Source of the DNA: Eubacterium sp.
GTDB taxonomy: Bacteria > Bacillota > Clostridia > Oscillospirales > Ruminococcaceae
NCBI GenBank assembly: GCA_022511265.1
Contig: JAFLRX010000015.1
Coordinates: 1 to 62,012 of the forward strand
DNA length: 62,012 nucleotides
Direction: 5' to 3'
Part shown: positions 37,123-46,855 of the stretch, piece after piece
Position numbering within the stretch: position 1 is the stretch's first letter
Layout: every line of letters starts with the position of its first letter
Position numbers and translations under genes: made by a program
The notes under the pieces: model-generated
Database searches by the model: none
Told to the model about the DNA's origin: nothing
The model's input: the letters and a program-made list of their open reading frames with translations, nothing else

Positions 37123-39472
37123 TTACCGTTTCTCCTTTCAATCCATAATCAGCTAAGCTGTATTCCTTGTCGCCGATGGTCATTGTGTACTGTCTTGTGT
37201 TGACCGAAACTACCGTACCGTCCTCGTATGTCGTATGGATAACGTACTTTGAGGGCTTTTCGTAGTTAACGATCTTCTGACCTACGAGATCATCCAGCGT
37301 ATCCTTGATCATCTGATATGCAGATGTCGAGGGGGTTATCCAACCGCTGTAGTTGGAGTAGAACAGCTCGTCATAATCACTGTCCGTGAAATCGTTGGGG
37401 TCGCTGTACATCATATCATAATGTACCGGTGTTGCGGTAGAAAGCGCGAGCATTATAAGGTCAGATGCGTCTGCGCTGGCATTGATAGCCTTGGTAGTGT
37501 ACGGGATGTATCCGTGTATAACCAGCTCATAGAACGGGATATCGTAATCAAACAGGTCGAAGTTGCTGGATGACAGCGGAACATCGGTAAGATAATCCAC
37601 ATAAGGCAGCGCGTATGCGTTTGCACCGGACGCTACCAGCGTCATTCCGTTATCCTTAAAGGTCTGATAGCCCTTTATCAGCTCATTCATGGTGTCGTAT
37701 CTGGTGTATACTCCGCGGCTGAAATCGCTGTAGAGCAGCGTGGTCGCGTCACTCAGATTGATTGCCTTGATACCTTCTGCGTTGAAGGATTTTACCAGTT
37801 TCGGATAAAGATCCGTCCAGTAATAGGGAGCCAGTGTTGTCTTTACCACCTGTCTTACCTGATGCGGTATACCGAATGCGATATCCCAGTTTGTGGTGGT
37901 CGCATAGGCGTTGGTTATCTGCTTGCACGCGTTGAGCGAGTAAGAATAGCCGTTGCCCGAGCCCTTCATATAGGTGATGCCTACGCTGGGCGAAATGGTA
38001 ATGCCTTCTTCCTCGGCGTATTTCATCAGGTCGTCAAAGTCGCCCTTGCCGCCGAGTGTGCCTGCGTGATTAACGCTTGCACTGATAAGTCCGTTTATGC
38101 CTGCGCCGTTGAAGTCGTTATAGTTTACTATAATATTTTCAACGCCTAAATTCTTGAGCCTGCTGAGTATATCCTTAGCCTGCGAATAGGTGGTTGCCGG
38201 TGTCTCCATATTTACCGGGAAGCCGAGCACCGACTGCGCCTTTACTGTACCGCCGTAAAGGTCAAGGTAGTAGTAGGAGTCAATGTTGTCGGACTTTTCG
38301 GTAAATCCCTTTTCATCCATGAGATACTTTCTGTATCTGTTGGCCATATCAACGTAGGAGAGATTCTCTCCGATGAGCGGGTAGATATTTACCGAGATGT
38401 TGGGCTGTTCCATATTATTACCGTTTTCAAATACCTGAAGTCTGCGGTCGCCCATATAGTAGGTATCTTCTGCTCTTATCTTGAACTCGAACCATACATT
38501 GTTGTACTCGGTCGCACTCTGGCGGCTTACGGTAGCGTTTACGCTACCGAATGTGTCGCCCTGTACAGCCACAGCGATAAAGCCGTGGTCGTTCTCCTCG
38601 CCCTCTACCACGTTACCGATAACCGGCAGGTAAACCTGTTCGGTCTTATACGGTCTGGTAAGCTGTGTTATCGAAGTGTCCGCACCATATATATCGTTGG
38701 AATATGCGGTCGCGGTGCTGTTGTTGTTGAAGTTGATTATCGCGCCGGAGCCGTCGGGCACCATCATGAATCCGTCATCATCAATGCCGCCTGCGGCGAA
38801 GAACTGACCCATACCCACATCCAGCAGAACGTATCCCGCGCTGTCTGTAGTCTCAGGCTCAACCACTTCGTCCAGCAGTACCTGTACGTTCAGATGATCG
38901 CCGTCAAGTGTTACCGTCATCGGTACCGACATGCCTACTCTTGAGAAGTTGTAGACAACCTTAAATCCGTTATCTATCTTGGTAAGCTCAAAGTCCTTGC
39001 CGTTTATACTACCCTCGACAGCACTCAGTCTCGTGGATGTGTGCTGCTCGATGTTGCCGTACAGAATATACAGCGGCGACTTCATGTTGTTTCTCTGAGC
39101 GGGTTTAGCTATGCTGTCATTCTCTAAGTTCAGCGGTGCGCTCCACCATACGTAATCGTCAGTCTTTGACTGTATCGCATAGGTCGTGTCCTCTTCGTTA
39201 ACAAAAAGTCTGAACTGATCGGTCTCCGCGTACTGCTTCATCTTTGCGAGACCTTCCTCGTCTGTGAGGTCAACTACTGCGTCTTCCTCGTCCTCAGCAC
39301 CATCAGTGTCTTCGTCCTTTTCAGCGTCGTCGCCGGTTTCCTCGGTGGTGACCTCCGCAGCGCCTTCGTCCTCTACGGGAGCCTCATCCGACCAAGCGAC
39401 CATCGGGCTGACCGAAACTAACATAGCGGCAGTAAGTAAAACAGCCAAAATTTTTCTTTTGATCTTATTCAT
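37115..39472 (-). CDS. Secreted DUF5696-like protein, possibly glycoside-hydrolase-like
   Basis: 785 residues. An N-terminal signal peptide (about 1-28, no lipobox Cys) leads into a ~40-residue acidic linker. Residues about 120-360 look beta-rich (VSIPMTVTLDGDHL-like, GSGAIINFNNN); about 390-720 resembles an alpha/beta-barrel with LKNLGVENIIVNYNDFNGAG and IKAINLSDATTLL. It best fits the poorly characterised DUF5696 group seen near sugar ABC transporters; I assign this from recollection, not a search. It is probably a wall-side partner acting on or binding the transported glycan. Confidence 0.65.
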   Translation of the reverse strand: MNKIKRKILAVLLTAAMLVSVSPMVAWSDEAPVEDEGAAEVTTEETGDDAEKDEDTDGAEDEEDAVVDLTDEEGLAKMKQYAETDQFRLFVNEEDTTYAIQSKTDDYVWWSAPLNLENDSIAKPAQRNNMKSPLYILYGNIEQHTSTRLSAVEGSINGKDFELTKIDNGFKVVYNFSRVGMSVPMTVTLDGDHLNVQVLLDEVVEPETTDSAGYVLLDVGMGQFFAAGGIDDDGFMMVPDGSGAIINFNNNSTATAYSNDIYGADTSITQLTRPYKTEQVYLPVIGNVVEGEENDHGFIAVAVQGDTFGSVNATVSRQSATEYNNVWFEFKIRAEDTYYMGDRRLQVFENGNNMEQPNISVNIYPLIGENLSYVDMANRYRKYLMDEKGFTEKSDNIDSYYYLDLYGGTVKAQSVLGFPVNMETPATTYSQAKDILSRLKNLGVENIIVNYNDFNGAGINGLISASVNHAGTLGGKGDFDDLMKYAEEEGITISPSVGITYMKGSGNGYSYSLNACKQITNAYATTTNWDIAFGIPHQVRQVVKTTLAPYYWTDLYPKLVKSFNAEGIKAINLSDATTLLYSDFSRGVYTRYDTMNELIKGYQTFKDNGMTLVASGANAYALPYVDYLTDVPLSSSNFDLFDYDIPFYELVIHGYIPYTTKAINASADASDLIMLALSTATPVHYDMMYSDPNDFTDSDYDELFYSNYSGWITPSTSAYQMIKDTLDDLVGQKIVNYEKPSKYVIHTTYEDGTVVSVNTRQYTMTIGDKEYSLADYGLKGETVSE

Positions 39473-39485
39473 TTTACACCTCCGC

Positions 39486-40124
39486 TTACATACTGAACCG
39501 ATACATCAATTCGGTGTATATCGAATAACCGAAGATGTATACCTGCTGGAACAAGCTCATCAGCAGCACCAGTATGAACAGTATGATGACCATTGCCAAA
39601 ACCGTGAACAGAATAGCTAACAGGGTCTTGGGTACAGTGTACTGATGAACCGTCTTTATAGCCGAGATGATCAGAACCACCGACCATACTATACCGAAAT
39701 ACTGCATGAATACGATGAACGCCGATTCGTTTCTTAACAATACGTTGCTGGCGATGATAACGACCACCTGAGTGATAAGATACGGTACCAGCGCGTATGC
39801 ACTGACAACGCATATCTCTTTCATCTTGCCCTCACCGTCAAACAACGTACAAAGCGACCAGTTGCCCACCACCCAGGTGAAGAACAACAGTATCGTCGAA
39901 GTGAACAACGGAACTATATTAAATATCTTAACATAGTTGGTGTTGAAAAGGAAGCCTGTCATGACCGTCTGACATACAGTAACGATGAAGAAGCAGAAGA
40001 CTATTACCAACGCCACCTTCATGTTGTATGCCTTTTTCCAGCGAAGGTCCTCAAAACCCTCGAACGGATGTCTAGCTACATAGAAAGGCCATTTCCAAGC
40101 GGGCATATCCAAATCAAATCTCAT
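39486..40124 (-). CDS. YIP1-family integral membrane protein
   Basis: 212 residues with about five hydrophobic helices and a YIP1-like core (FTWVVGNWSLCTLFDGEGK, then VSAYALVPYLI). Yip1-type proteins are membrane organisers of unclear role in bacteria. It overlaps the NHL gene by one base (TAATG) and precedes the DUF5696-like gene by 13 bases, so it is tightly tied to this locus. Confidence 0.78.
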   Translation of the reverse strand: MRFDLDMPAWKWPFYVARHPFEGFEDLRWKKAYNMKVALVIVFCFFIVTVCQTVMTGFLFNTNYVKIFNIVPLFTSTILLFFTWVVGNWSLCTLFDGEGKMKEICVVSAYALVPYLITQVVVIIASNVLLRNESAFIVFMQYFGIVWSVVLIISAIKTVHQYTVPKTLLAILFTVLAMVIILFILVLLMSLFQQVYIFGYSIYTELMYRFSM

Positions 40125-41719
40125 TATTGTTTACCTCCCGCTTTTTTCTTTCTTACAAATTTAAGTGCGTACTTCAATGCTATTATCGCAAGGATAACCA
40201 CAATCAGTATGATTATGAAGAAGTTGAAGTTATCGCGTACAAAATTCATTCTGAACTGCTTGAACGCTCTGTTGTAACCCGGGCGGCTGTTCATGTAGAA
40301 GTAATCCATTGCCTTCTCATAATTACCGCGGGACAGCTCTGCGTTGCCGAGTCCGATATAAGCAAACCAGTAGTTGCTGTCACGGGCAAGCACTTCCATC
40401 CAAGGACCGCGCGCCTCTTCGTACTTACCTTCTGTGTACAGTGCCATCGCGTCGTGAACTATATCGCCGAACTCTGTACGCTTAAAGGTGGTTACCGAAG
40501 CTTTGCGCTGGTCAAGCACATATACCACATTGTTATATGCCTCTACCGCGCTGGCGGTGTTGAACAGACCCTTCTGGTTGCCGGTGCCGCCGTAGATGAA
40601 CAGCAGGTCGCACTCGTCGGTGTACTCAAATATACGGCCGTTTCTGTAGTCCAGCAGACGGATAACTCCGTTCTCGTCTACGTCTACGTCACTGATACGC
40701 GAGCCGTAGTTTGCGCCCCTATAATAGTAGGTCGCCATATCACCGAAGATGAAGTCCGAATAGCCGAGGTTGATAAATACGTTTTCACCTGCGGGGTTCA
40801 TTTTCTTGAACACGTCGGTGGTAGCACTCTTGGTCTCGGTAACGGTGTAGATAAAGCCCTCAGCGTCTATATCGAAGTTGGAGAACTCCATCGGTACGTT
40901 CTGGATAAAGTTCTGAGCCGCCTCACGGTCAAGTATCGTTTTCCAGAACTTGTTTGCTATTGCCTGCGCTGTCTGCTCTACGCGGTTAGCGCCGTAGTAA
41001 GAGCTGAACGAGCCGTCCGGCGCGAACATTACCGCACCGTCTGTGATGGATCGGATGTTAACGTACACGTTGCCCGCAACATCGGCGATTACCTTGTTGG
41101 GCTGGAACGTTACATCGTCCTCATAATATTCTGACGGAGGCTTGGTGAACTGCATGCACACCGTTCCGTCCTTATATGTTTCCAGCACTCGTCCGTTATC
41201 GTAATCGGCAATATATATAAGTGTTTCTTCGTTTTCGCTGTCAGCGTCGCTGTTATGACGTACGAATATTCCTCTCGGTCCTTTAAGCGTCTCATAGCTG
41301 TCGGTCTCCGGATTATAGAAATAATCCATAATGGTGACCTCGCCCTCCAGCGAGATATCGGTTACAAGGATACGGTTGTTACCGCTGTCTACTATGTAAA
41401 GCTGCTCTGTGACCTGGTCAATGAAGAGATCCATCGGGTCCAGCATCGCTCCGATCGTCTCGGTCTTTTCAACTGTATCGCCTACCTGAGCGGATATGGC
41501 TTTCAGCTGCTCGTCGGTGTTGTATCTGATACCTGTGCCGAAGTCTATGCCGTCAACTACCTGATCCACCATGTAGCCGGTCTGAGACGGTACGGGATCG
41601 CCCCACCAGTCATAGTTATAACCTTCATAGGGCTGGTCGGCAACTATCGAGGTGGTCAGCATGGTGACTGCCATGACCGACGCTGCCGCTGCACCTAGAA
41701 CTTTTTTCTTGGTTGGCAC
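40124..41719 (-). CDS. Secreted NHL beta-propeller/TPR protein with C-terminal membrane anchor
   Basis: 531 residues from GTG (AAAGG 9 bases upstream; the ATG three codons earlier would abut the ribosome-binding site). Signal peptide about 1-28; NHL-like propeller repeats about 90-400 (DQVTEQLYIVDSGNNRILVTD, DYDNGRVLETY, LLDYRNGRIFEYTDE); a TPR pair about 420-480 (ALYTEGKYEEARGPWMEVLA, GNAELSRGNYEKAMDYFYM); then a single membrane helix and basic tail. It probably stands on the outer membrane face as a binding or sensing subunit. Confidence 0.8.
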   Translation of the reverse strand: MPTKKKVLGAAAASVMAVTMLTTSIVADQPYEGYNYDWWGDPVPSQTGYMVDQVVDGIDFGTGIRYNTDEQLKAISAQVGDTVEKTETIGAMLDPMDLFIDQVTEQLYIVDSGNNRILVTDISLEGEVTIMDYFYNPETDSYETLKGPRGIFVRHNSDADSENEETLIYIADYDNGRVLETYKDGTVCMQFTKPPSEYYEDDVTFQPNKVIADVAGNVYVNIRSITDGAVMFAPDGSFSSYYGANRVEQTAQAIANKFWKTILDREAAQNFIQNVPMEFSNFDIDAEGFIYTVTETKSATTDVFKKMNPAGENVFINLGYSDFIFGDMATYYYRGANYGSRISDVDVDENGVIRLLDYRNGRIFEYTDECDLLFIYGGTGNQKGLFNTASAVEAYNNVVYVLDQRKASVTTFKRTEFGDIVHDAMALYTEGKYEEARGPWMEVLARDSNYWFAYIGLGNAELSRGNYEKAMDYFYMNSRPGYNRAFKQFRMNFVRDNFNFFIIILIVVILAIIALKYALKFVRKKKAGGKQ

Positions 41720-41754
41720 TAAAATCATCCTTTCTGTTATATTTAGCTGAGTCT

Positions 41755-42618
41755 TTAATCCTTAAGACCGCTGTGCGCCATAGTCTCCATAACGCTGCTC
41801 TGGCAGAATACGAAAACTATCATAGGCGGCAGCATCGTGATTACGACCGCTGCTGCGGCTACGCCCGCACGGGCTATGCCGGCAGCACCGATTTGCTGCA
41901 TTACAGTCGGTATGGGTTTTAATGCCTCGTTATAAATGAACGAATAACCGGTGATCTGCCATGCGCCCTGGAAAGCGAATATCAGCAGTGTCAGCCACGC
42001 GGGCTTTACGTTCGGCATAACAACCTGCCAGCAGATTCTGATATGATTTGCGCCGTCAAGCTTTGCGGCCTCTATCATACTGTCCGGCAGCTGTCCCATG
42101 AACTGTCTCATTAAGAACAGTCCCATAGAAGTTGCAATGTACGGGAGGATGATCGCGAAGTATGTATCGATCATACCCAGTGTTGCCATTACCATGTACT
42201 GCATTATATAAAGTACAGTAGAGGTGAACAGCAGTGAAACTTCAATAATCTTGTTGAACGCCTTTACTCCGGGGAACTTCGCCTTAGACAGTGCGTACGC
42301 CGCGGAGGACGAGAACAGCAGCTGCGATATGGTTACTACGACCGATACGAATACGGAGTTAAAGACGTATCTTGAAAACGGAACCCACATATTGGACGCC
42401 GTTGCTAACAGATCGGTAAAGTTCTGATCCGTTATGTTTGCCACATACAGTCTGGGCGGGAAGAGGAACAGCTCCTCGACCGGCTTGAGAGACTGGATGA
42501 TAGACAGATAGATAGGAAACAGCATGAACAGTCCTACAACCGCAAGCAATATAAATATCGCTATATCGCCGCCGAGAGAACCGCCGTATCTTTTCCTTCT
42601 CTTCTTAGTTATTTTCAT
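41755..42618 (-). CDS. MalG-type sugar ABC permease (pair A)
   Basis: 287 residues, six membrane helices, EAA loop IEAAKLDGANHIRICWQVVM. It lacks the long N-terminal extension of pair B and starts with a short basic segment (KITKKRRKRYGG). AAGGAAGG precedes its ATG. Confidence 0.92.
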   Translation of the reverse strand: MKITKKRRKRYGGSLGGDIAIFILLAVVGLFMLFPIYLSIIQSLKPVEELFLFPPRLYVANITDQNFTDLLATASNMWVPFSRYVFNSVFVSVVVTISQLLFSSSAAYALSKAKFPGVKAFNKIIEVSLLFTSTVLYIMQYMVMATLGMIDTYFAIILPYIATSMGLFLMRQFMGQLPDSMIEAAKLDGANHIRICWQVVMPNVKPAWLTLLIFAFQGAWQITGYSFIYNEALKPIPTVMQQIGAAGIARAGVAAAAVVITMLPPMIVFVFCQSSVMETMAHSGLKD

Positions 42619-42659
42619 AACTTCCTTCCTTTCTCAGAGAAAAAATAGTGATCTCTCGG

Positions 42660-43595
42660 TTAGTCAAGATATTTGCCGAGTATCTTTTTGATACCCCAGT
42701 TGGCAAGCATCATAACGGCAAACAGGATAAAGCATATCGCCGCCGAATAACCCATCTCATAACGTATAGAACCGAAGTCGAATGCGTGCGTCATTATGGT
42801 ATGCGCCGCATAGTCGGTACTCGGGAATGCCGTAAGGAAACGTCCTACGTCGCCCGCGGTGAACGAAGATACTATCTGCATTACCGCCGCGAACAGCAGC
42901 TGGGGTCCCATTGCGGGCACCGTAACAAGCAGCAGCTGCTGAGTACGGTTCTTAATGCCCTCGATAGCGCCTGCCTCGTATCTGTCCTTCGGGATACCCT
43001 GAAGTCCCGCACGAAGCGCAAGGAATCCGGCACCCAGCGACATCCACAGCTGAACTATGATTACAACGCCGAGTATGTAGTTAGCGTCGGTCAGCCACTG
43101 ACGTGCGCTGTTGATTACGCCGAGATCCAGCAGGTAAGAGTTTGCTATACCGTAGGTATCGCCCGAGAAGATGAGCTGCCAAGTGGTATAAATGTTACCT
43201 GCCAGTGTGGGGGCATAGAATACGAATGTAAATACTGTTTTGAGCGCTCTGGGCATCTCGTTTATCAGCCATGCCAGCAAAAAGCACATTACGTAGCTCA
43301 GCGGGCCGGTGATTATTGCGAACACCAGAGTGTTCTGTATCGCTTTGAGGAACACCTCGTCCTCAAGGAACAGCGAATAGAAGTTGTCTAATCCCACGAA
43401 CTGCGGGAACTGTACCATATTGAAGTTGGTAAAGCCTATCGGGAGCGATATCAGTACCGGTAATATGGTGAAAATCGTAAAGAGTATGAAGAACGGTGCA
43501 AGCAGCAGATATACGCTGGCATTTCTCTTCATCTCGCGCAATGTATATCTGACTTTGCTGTCTTCAATATACCGCGTTTTTTCTTTAGTAGCCAA
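42660..43595 (-). CDS. MalF-type sugar ABC permease (pair A)
   Basis: About 311 residues from a TTG start with GGAGG 7 bases upstream; an ATG 24 bases earlier has none. Six helices with EAA loop YEAGAIEGIKNRTQQLLLVT. It follows the solute-binding protein gene and precedes its MalG partner. Confidence 0.9.
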   Translation of the reverse strand: MATKEKTRYIEDSKVRYTLREMKRNASVYLLLAPFFILFTIFTILPVLISLPIGFTNFNMVQFPQFVGLDNFYSLFLEDEVFLKAIQNTLVFAIITGPLSYVMCFLLAWLINEMPRALKTVFTFVFYAPTLAGNIYTTWQLIFSGDTYGIANSYLLDLGVINSARQWLTDANYILGVVIIVQLWMSLGAGFLALRAGLQGIPKDRYEAGAIEGIKNRTQQLLLVTVPAMGPQLLFAAVMQIVSSFTAGDVGRFLTAFPSTDYAAHTIMTHAFDFGSIRYEMGYSAAICFILFAVMMLANWGIKKILGKYLD

Positions 43596-43634
43596 ACCTG
43601 TAACCTCCTTATCATGCATTACAGCGAATTATCA

Positions 43635-46600
43635 TTAATGATTCGCTCCTGCAAGCTCCTGATATTTTCTTACGATCTCAGACTTTATCTGATCGTTATA
43701 GCTCATAAGCGTATATCTGGGCTCATCCGCGTCGTTAACAACCATTCTGAATGCGTTGTTGACATGTCTTGTAACGGCGTAAGAGGAAGGTATGATCGGT
43801 ATCTCACGCAGCTCTTCCATCTGCGAGTTGATCTTGTTGTACTCCTCGGTCGACCACGGCAGCTGTTCAAGTGCCGCAAGGTTAGCCGTGTCAAAACGTC
43901 CCATCGGTCCCATAAGGGCCTCTATCTGCTTGCCGTAGTTTGTCTGGGTGTCATCGCTGGTAAACCACTTGATGAAATCCCATGCGGCGGTCTGGTTGGA
44001 TACCTTGTTGAAGATTACCGCGCCCGCGCTGGTAGAGTTAGCAGCGTGGCTTACCGTGCCGTCTTCGCGGCGTGTTCCGGGAACGACTGTGAAGTCCCAC
44101 AGACCCTTGATCTCGGGTGCCGCAACGGAAAGCTGATTATAGAAGGTATAGTTCTGGATAACTATCGGCATCTCACCGGTTCTGAAACGTGAGAACGCGT
44201 CGTATGCCTGCTCAAAGCTGAATACCGTGTAATACTTGGTCCACTGCTCAAATACTTCGATAGCCTCGTTGGTCATGAAGTTTGTGAGCTGGAGGTTCTT
44301 GATATCCTCGGAGGTTATATTCGAGTAATCGGTAGAATAAAGGTCATCCGCATAGATGTCAAGGTCTCTCTGGAGCAGCAGCATTATAAAGGTGTTGCCC
44401 GCGTCAAAGATGTTGGAGGATACGTTCTGCGGGAGTATAAGACCTACATCCAGGTACTTTCTCTGGAGGGTCGGGAGCATGGTGGTCAGGTCATCCCATG
44501 TCTCGGGAGGTCCGTCAAAGCCAAGCTCTTCAATTACGTCGGTACGGTAGAACATCATCGGGAAGGTCTGGGATACCGGCAGTCCGTATACGCCCAGCTT
44601 GTTTCCGTCGTAGTACTCGTAAATTCTCATTACGTCTTCCGCAAATCTTGAGGATACTACCTGGTCGTAGTCCTTAAACTGCATCAGGTCTACCAGCAGT
44701 CCTCTCGCGGCAAGCTGTATCGGGAAGTCGCCGCCGATAAACAGCGCGATCTCAGGTCCCTTGCCCGCCAGCGTAGCCTCGAGTATCGAGCCCTGTACGA
44801 GGTTTATGGATGCCTCTACACCGTCGTAGTTATTGTTGAAGTCGTTGTCAACCAGGTTCTTTACTACGGTCGCCTGGTCACGTGCCAGCGATACCCATAC
44901 GTTCAGAGAGGTAGCGCTGCGGTCGGACATTGAGGTGTAATCCTCAAAGAACGAACCGATAAACGAATTAAAGCCGAACAGGAATTCGCTGAAGAAGTTG
45001 CCGGTCGCGGGAGCGAAGTCCTCATGAACGGTAGCTATCTCGATATAGTCAAGCTCCAGCGGCTGGTCGCGATAGTCACGCATCCACGCGGATACCGACG
45101 AAATGCTGTCCTTGATGCTGGACGCCATTATCGGGATATCGCCTGGCTTTTCTATACATCTTTCAAGATATATCGCCATTGTCTCGAGAGCAGCCGCCTC
45201 AGAGCCGGCCTTGGTCAGCTCCTCTATGCCCGCCTTCTCGGCGCGCAGGCTTTCAACTATTCTCTTGAATGACGGGATAAGGTCCGGTATCTTCTTTTCA
45301 ACAAAGTAATCGTTAAACTCGTCAGGTGAAGGACCGGTTATCATCAGTATTCTTCTGTAGTACTGGTTAAGCTCCAGTATCAGGTCATCCAGACGCTGCA
45401 TAACCGCACCGATTGAACCGGGTATAGCCTCCAGCGTGAGGGTGTGGGTCTCACCTGCGGTGAGATATACGTAGATGTCGTTGCCTTCTGCGTCCTTCGG
45501 TACCAGTCCGTACCAGTCGGGAGAGTATACGAACATTACGTCGTCCAGCTCCTTGCAGGGAACCTCTCCGTCAATATATACTCTTCTGTTGGAGAAGAAG
45601 CCGCGCATCTGGTTCTGTCTTGCCTTGAAGTTGAAGCGGTAGTAGCCGTCGTTTTCAACCTTAAACTCATACGTTATCTGCTGAGTAGACTTGTTCCAGG
45701 TTTCCTGACCGATAGTGTTATAACGCTGCTTGGTAGGATGTGCAGGGCTGGTCATATATGTAGTTCTGTCATAAGTCGCATAAAGTGTGGACGCGCTCTT
45801 GTACAGCGGAGCCTCTGCCTGAAGGAATATCGTGTTGGTGCCCAGCTCTTCGTTGGTGGTGGTAAGAGCGGGGGTGTTCTGGATATCCGAGTCGGAGGGC
45901 TTTATCTCGCTGTAATCCGGCAGCTCGTCATAGTTTCTGAATGTGAAGGAATGGAACACACCGTAAGTCTTTACGCCGTCAAGCTCAAGGGTGTGCTTGC
46001 CCTTTTCAAGATAGAAGAAGTAAGGCTCGTTGTAAAGACCTTCCTTATCCTTTATCGGATAGTCGACCCAGCAGTCATAGGTTACCTGACCGGGGCGCAG
46101 GTCGTTGTCCTTAGAGTCTCTCTGTATCGAGGACTCATCCTTCCAATAACGGTCGAGAGAGAAGTTCTTCGCCGCCATAAAAGGATATTCTCCGTCCAGC
46201 TTAAAGCCCAGCTCGATAACGGTGTTGGAGCTTTCCGCACCGGAAATGGGATAATAGATAGCCTCAAGGTTATAAAGACCTGTTTCTTCGACCTCAAACT
46301 CATATGTAAGAGTAAGCAGGTCGTTCTTCCATTTTATAGTGTCGTATTTGTCGAGCTCAAGATCCGTGTGCTCCTCGAGGAACGACTTGAGCTGTCTAAA
46401 GCCCTCGCCGTCCGCACTCAATACCTCCAGCGCATCCTCAGGGGCGTCCGACTTCTTGAACGTCTCGCCGTTAAAGGTTCCGCTTTCGTAATCTGCCGCA
46501 TAGATCGTGATCTCTTTGTCGGGCTTTTTAACACCGTCAGCCAAATAGCCGTTGTAGTAGGTGCTGTATTTGCCCTCCATACCTGTGATAACAATACCGC

Positions 46601-46763
46601 TTACGCTGCTGGAGACGTTGCTCTCGGCTGCGCCTGTTGTTTCGGCCGACGCATCTTCCGCCGCAGCGGCAAGGGACGTAAGGCCGAACGACGACAGGAT
46701 AGTCGCGGCTGACAATAAACCGGCTAGTATTCTTTTCTTAACCGTAATTTGCTTTATCGTCAC
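43635..46763 (-). CDS. Giant secreted solute-binding protein with N-terminal carbohydrate-binding-like domains
   Basis: About 1042 residues from GTG, placed by AAAGGTGG 8 bases upstream. Residues 1-35 are a signal peptide with no lipobox cysteine. Two beta-sandwich, carbohydrate-binding-like domains follow (about 50-280, EVEETGLYNLEAIYYP; 300-460, FKVENDGYYRFNFKARQ), then a helical segment (about 470-640). The C-terminal ~400 residues are an extracellular solute-binding domain (GDFPIQLAARGLLVDLMQF, FRTGEMPIVIQNYTF). It should feed the MalF/MalG permeases. Lack of a lipid anchor and great length are unusual for this family. Confidence 0.87.
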   Translation of the reverse strand: MTIKQITVKKRILAGLLSAATILSSFGLTSLAAAAEDASAETTGAAESNVSSSVSGIVITGMEGKYSTYYNGYLADGVKKPDKEITIYAADYESGTFNGETFKKSDAPEDALEVLSADGEGFRQLKSFLEEHTDLELDKYDTIKWKNDLLTLTYEFEVEETGLYNLEAIYYPISGAESSNTVIELGFKLDGEYPFMAAKNFSLDRYWKDESSIQRDSKDNDLRPGQVTYDCWVDYPIKDKEGLYNEPYFFYLEKGKHTLELDGVKTYGVFHSFTFRNYDELPDYSEIKPSDSDIQNTPALTTTNEELGTNTIFLQAEAPLYKSASTLYATYDRTTYMTSPAHPTKQRYNTIGQETWNKSTQQITYEFKVENDGYYRFNFKARQNQMRGFFSNRRVYIDGEVPCKELDDVMFVYSPDWYGLVPKDAEGNDIYVYLTAGETHTLTLEAIPGSIGAVMQRLDDLILELNQYYRRILMITGPSPDEFNDYFVEKKIPDLIPSFKRIVESLRAEKAGIEELTKAGSEAAALETMAIYLERCIEKPGDIPIMASSIKDSISSVSAWMRDYRDQPLELDYIEIATVHEDFAPATGNFFSEFLFGFNSFIGSFFEDYTSMSDRSATSLNVWVSLARDQATVVKNLVDNDFNNNYDGVEASINLVQGSILEATLAGKGPEIALFIGGDFPIQLAARGLLVDLMQFKDYDQVVSSRFAEDVMRIYEYYDGNKLGVYGLPVSQTFPMMFYRTDVIEELGFDGPPETWDDLTTMLPTLQRKYLDVGLILPQNVSSNIFDAGNTFIMLLLQRDLDIYADDLYSTDYSNITSEDIKNLQLTNFMTNEAIEVFEQWTKYYTVFSFEQAYDAFSRFRTGEMPIVIQNYTFYNQLSVAAPEIKGLWDFTVVPGTRREDGTVSHAANSTSAGAVIFNKVSNQTAAWDFIKWFTSDDTQTNYGKQIEALMGPMGRFDTANLAALEQLPWSTEEYNKINSQMEELREIPIIPSSYAVTRHVNNAFRMVVNDADEPRYTLMSYNDQIKSEIVRKYQELAGANH

Positions 46764-46792
46764 AGTTAAATCCACCTTTCTGAAAAGTTTCT

Positions 46793-46829
46793 GTTTATGC
46801 TATCGGCAATTCTACGCATAAACTGCCGA
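46793..46829 (-). promoter_or_regulatory. Interlocked inverted repeats in the leader of the solute-binding protein gene
   Basis: On the minus strand the order is TCGGCA, GTTTATGC, TGCCGA, GCATAAAC. The two complementary pairs interleave, so the RNA can form either of two stems or a tight pseudoknot. It lies about 30 bases upstream of the GTG start and its ribosome-binding site. Confidence 0.5.
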
Positions 46830-46855
46830 CTTATTAAGGAAGTTTATCAAAGGCG

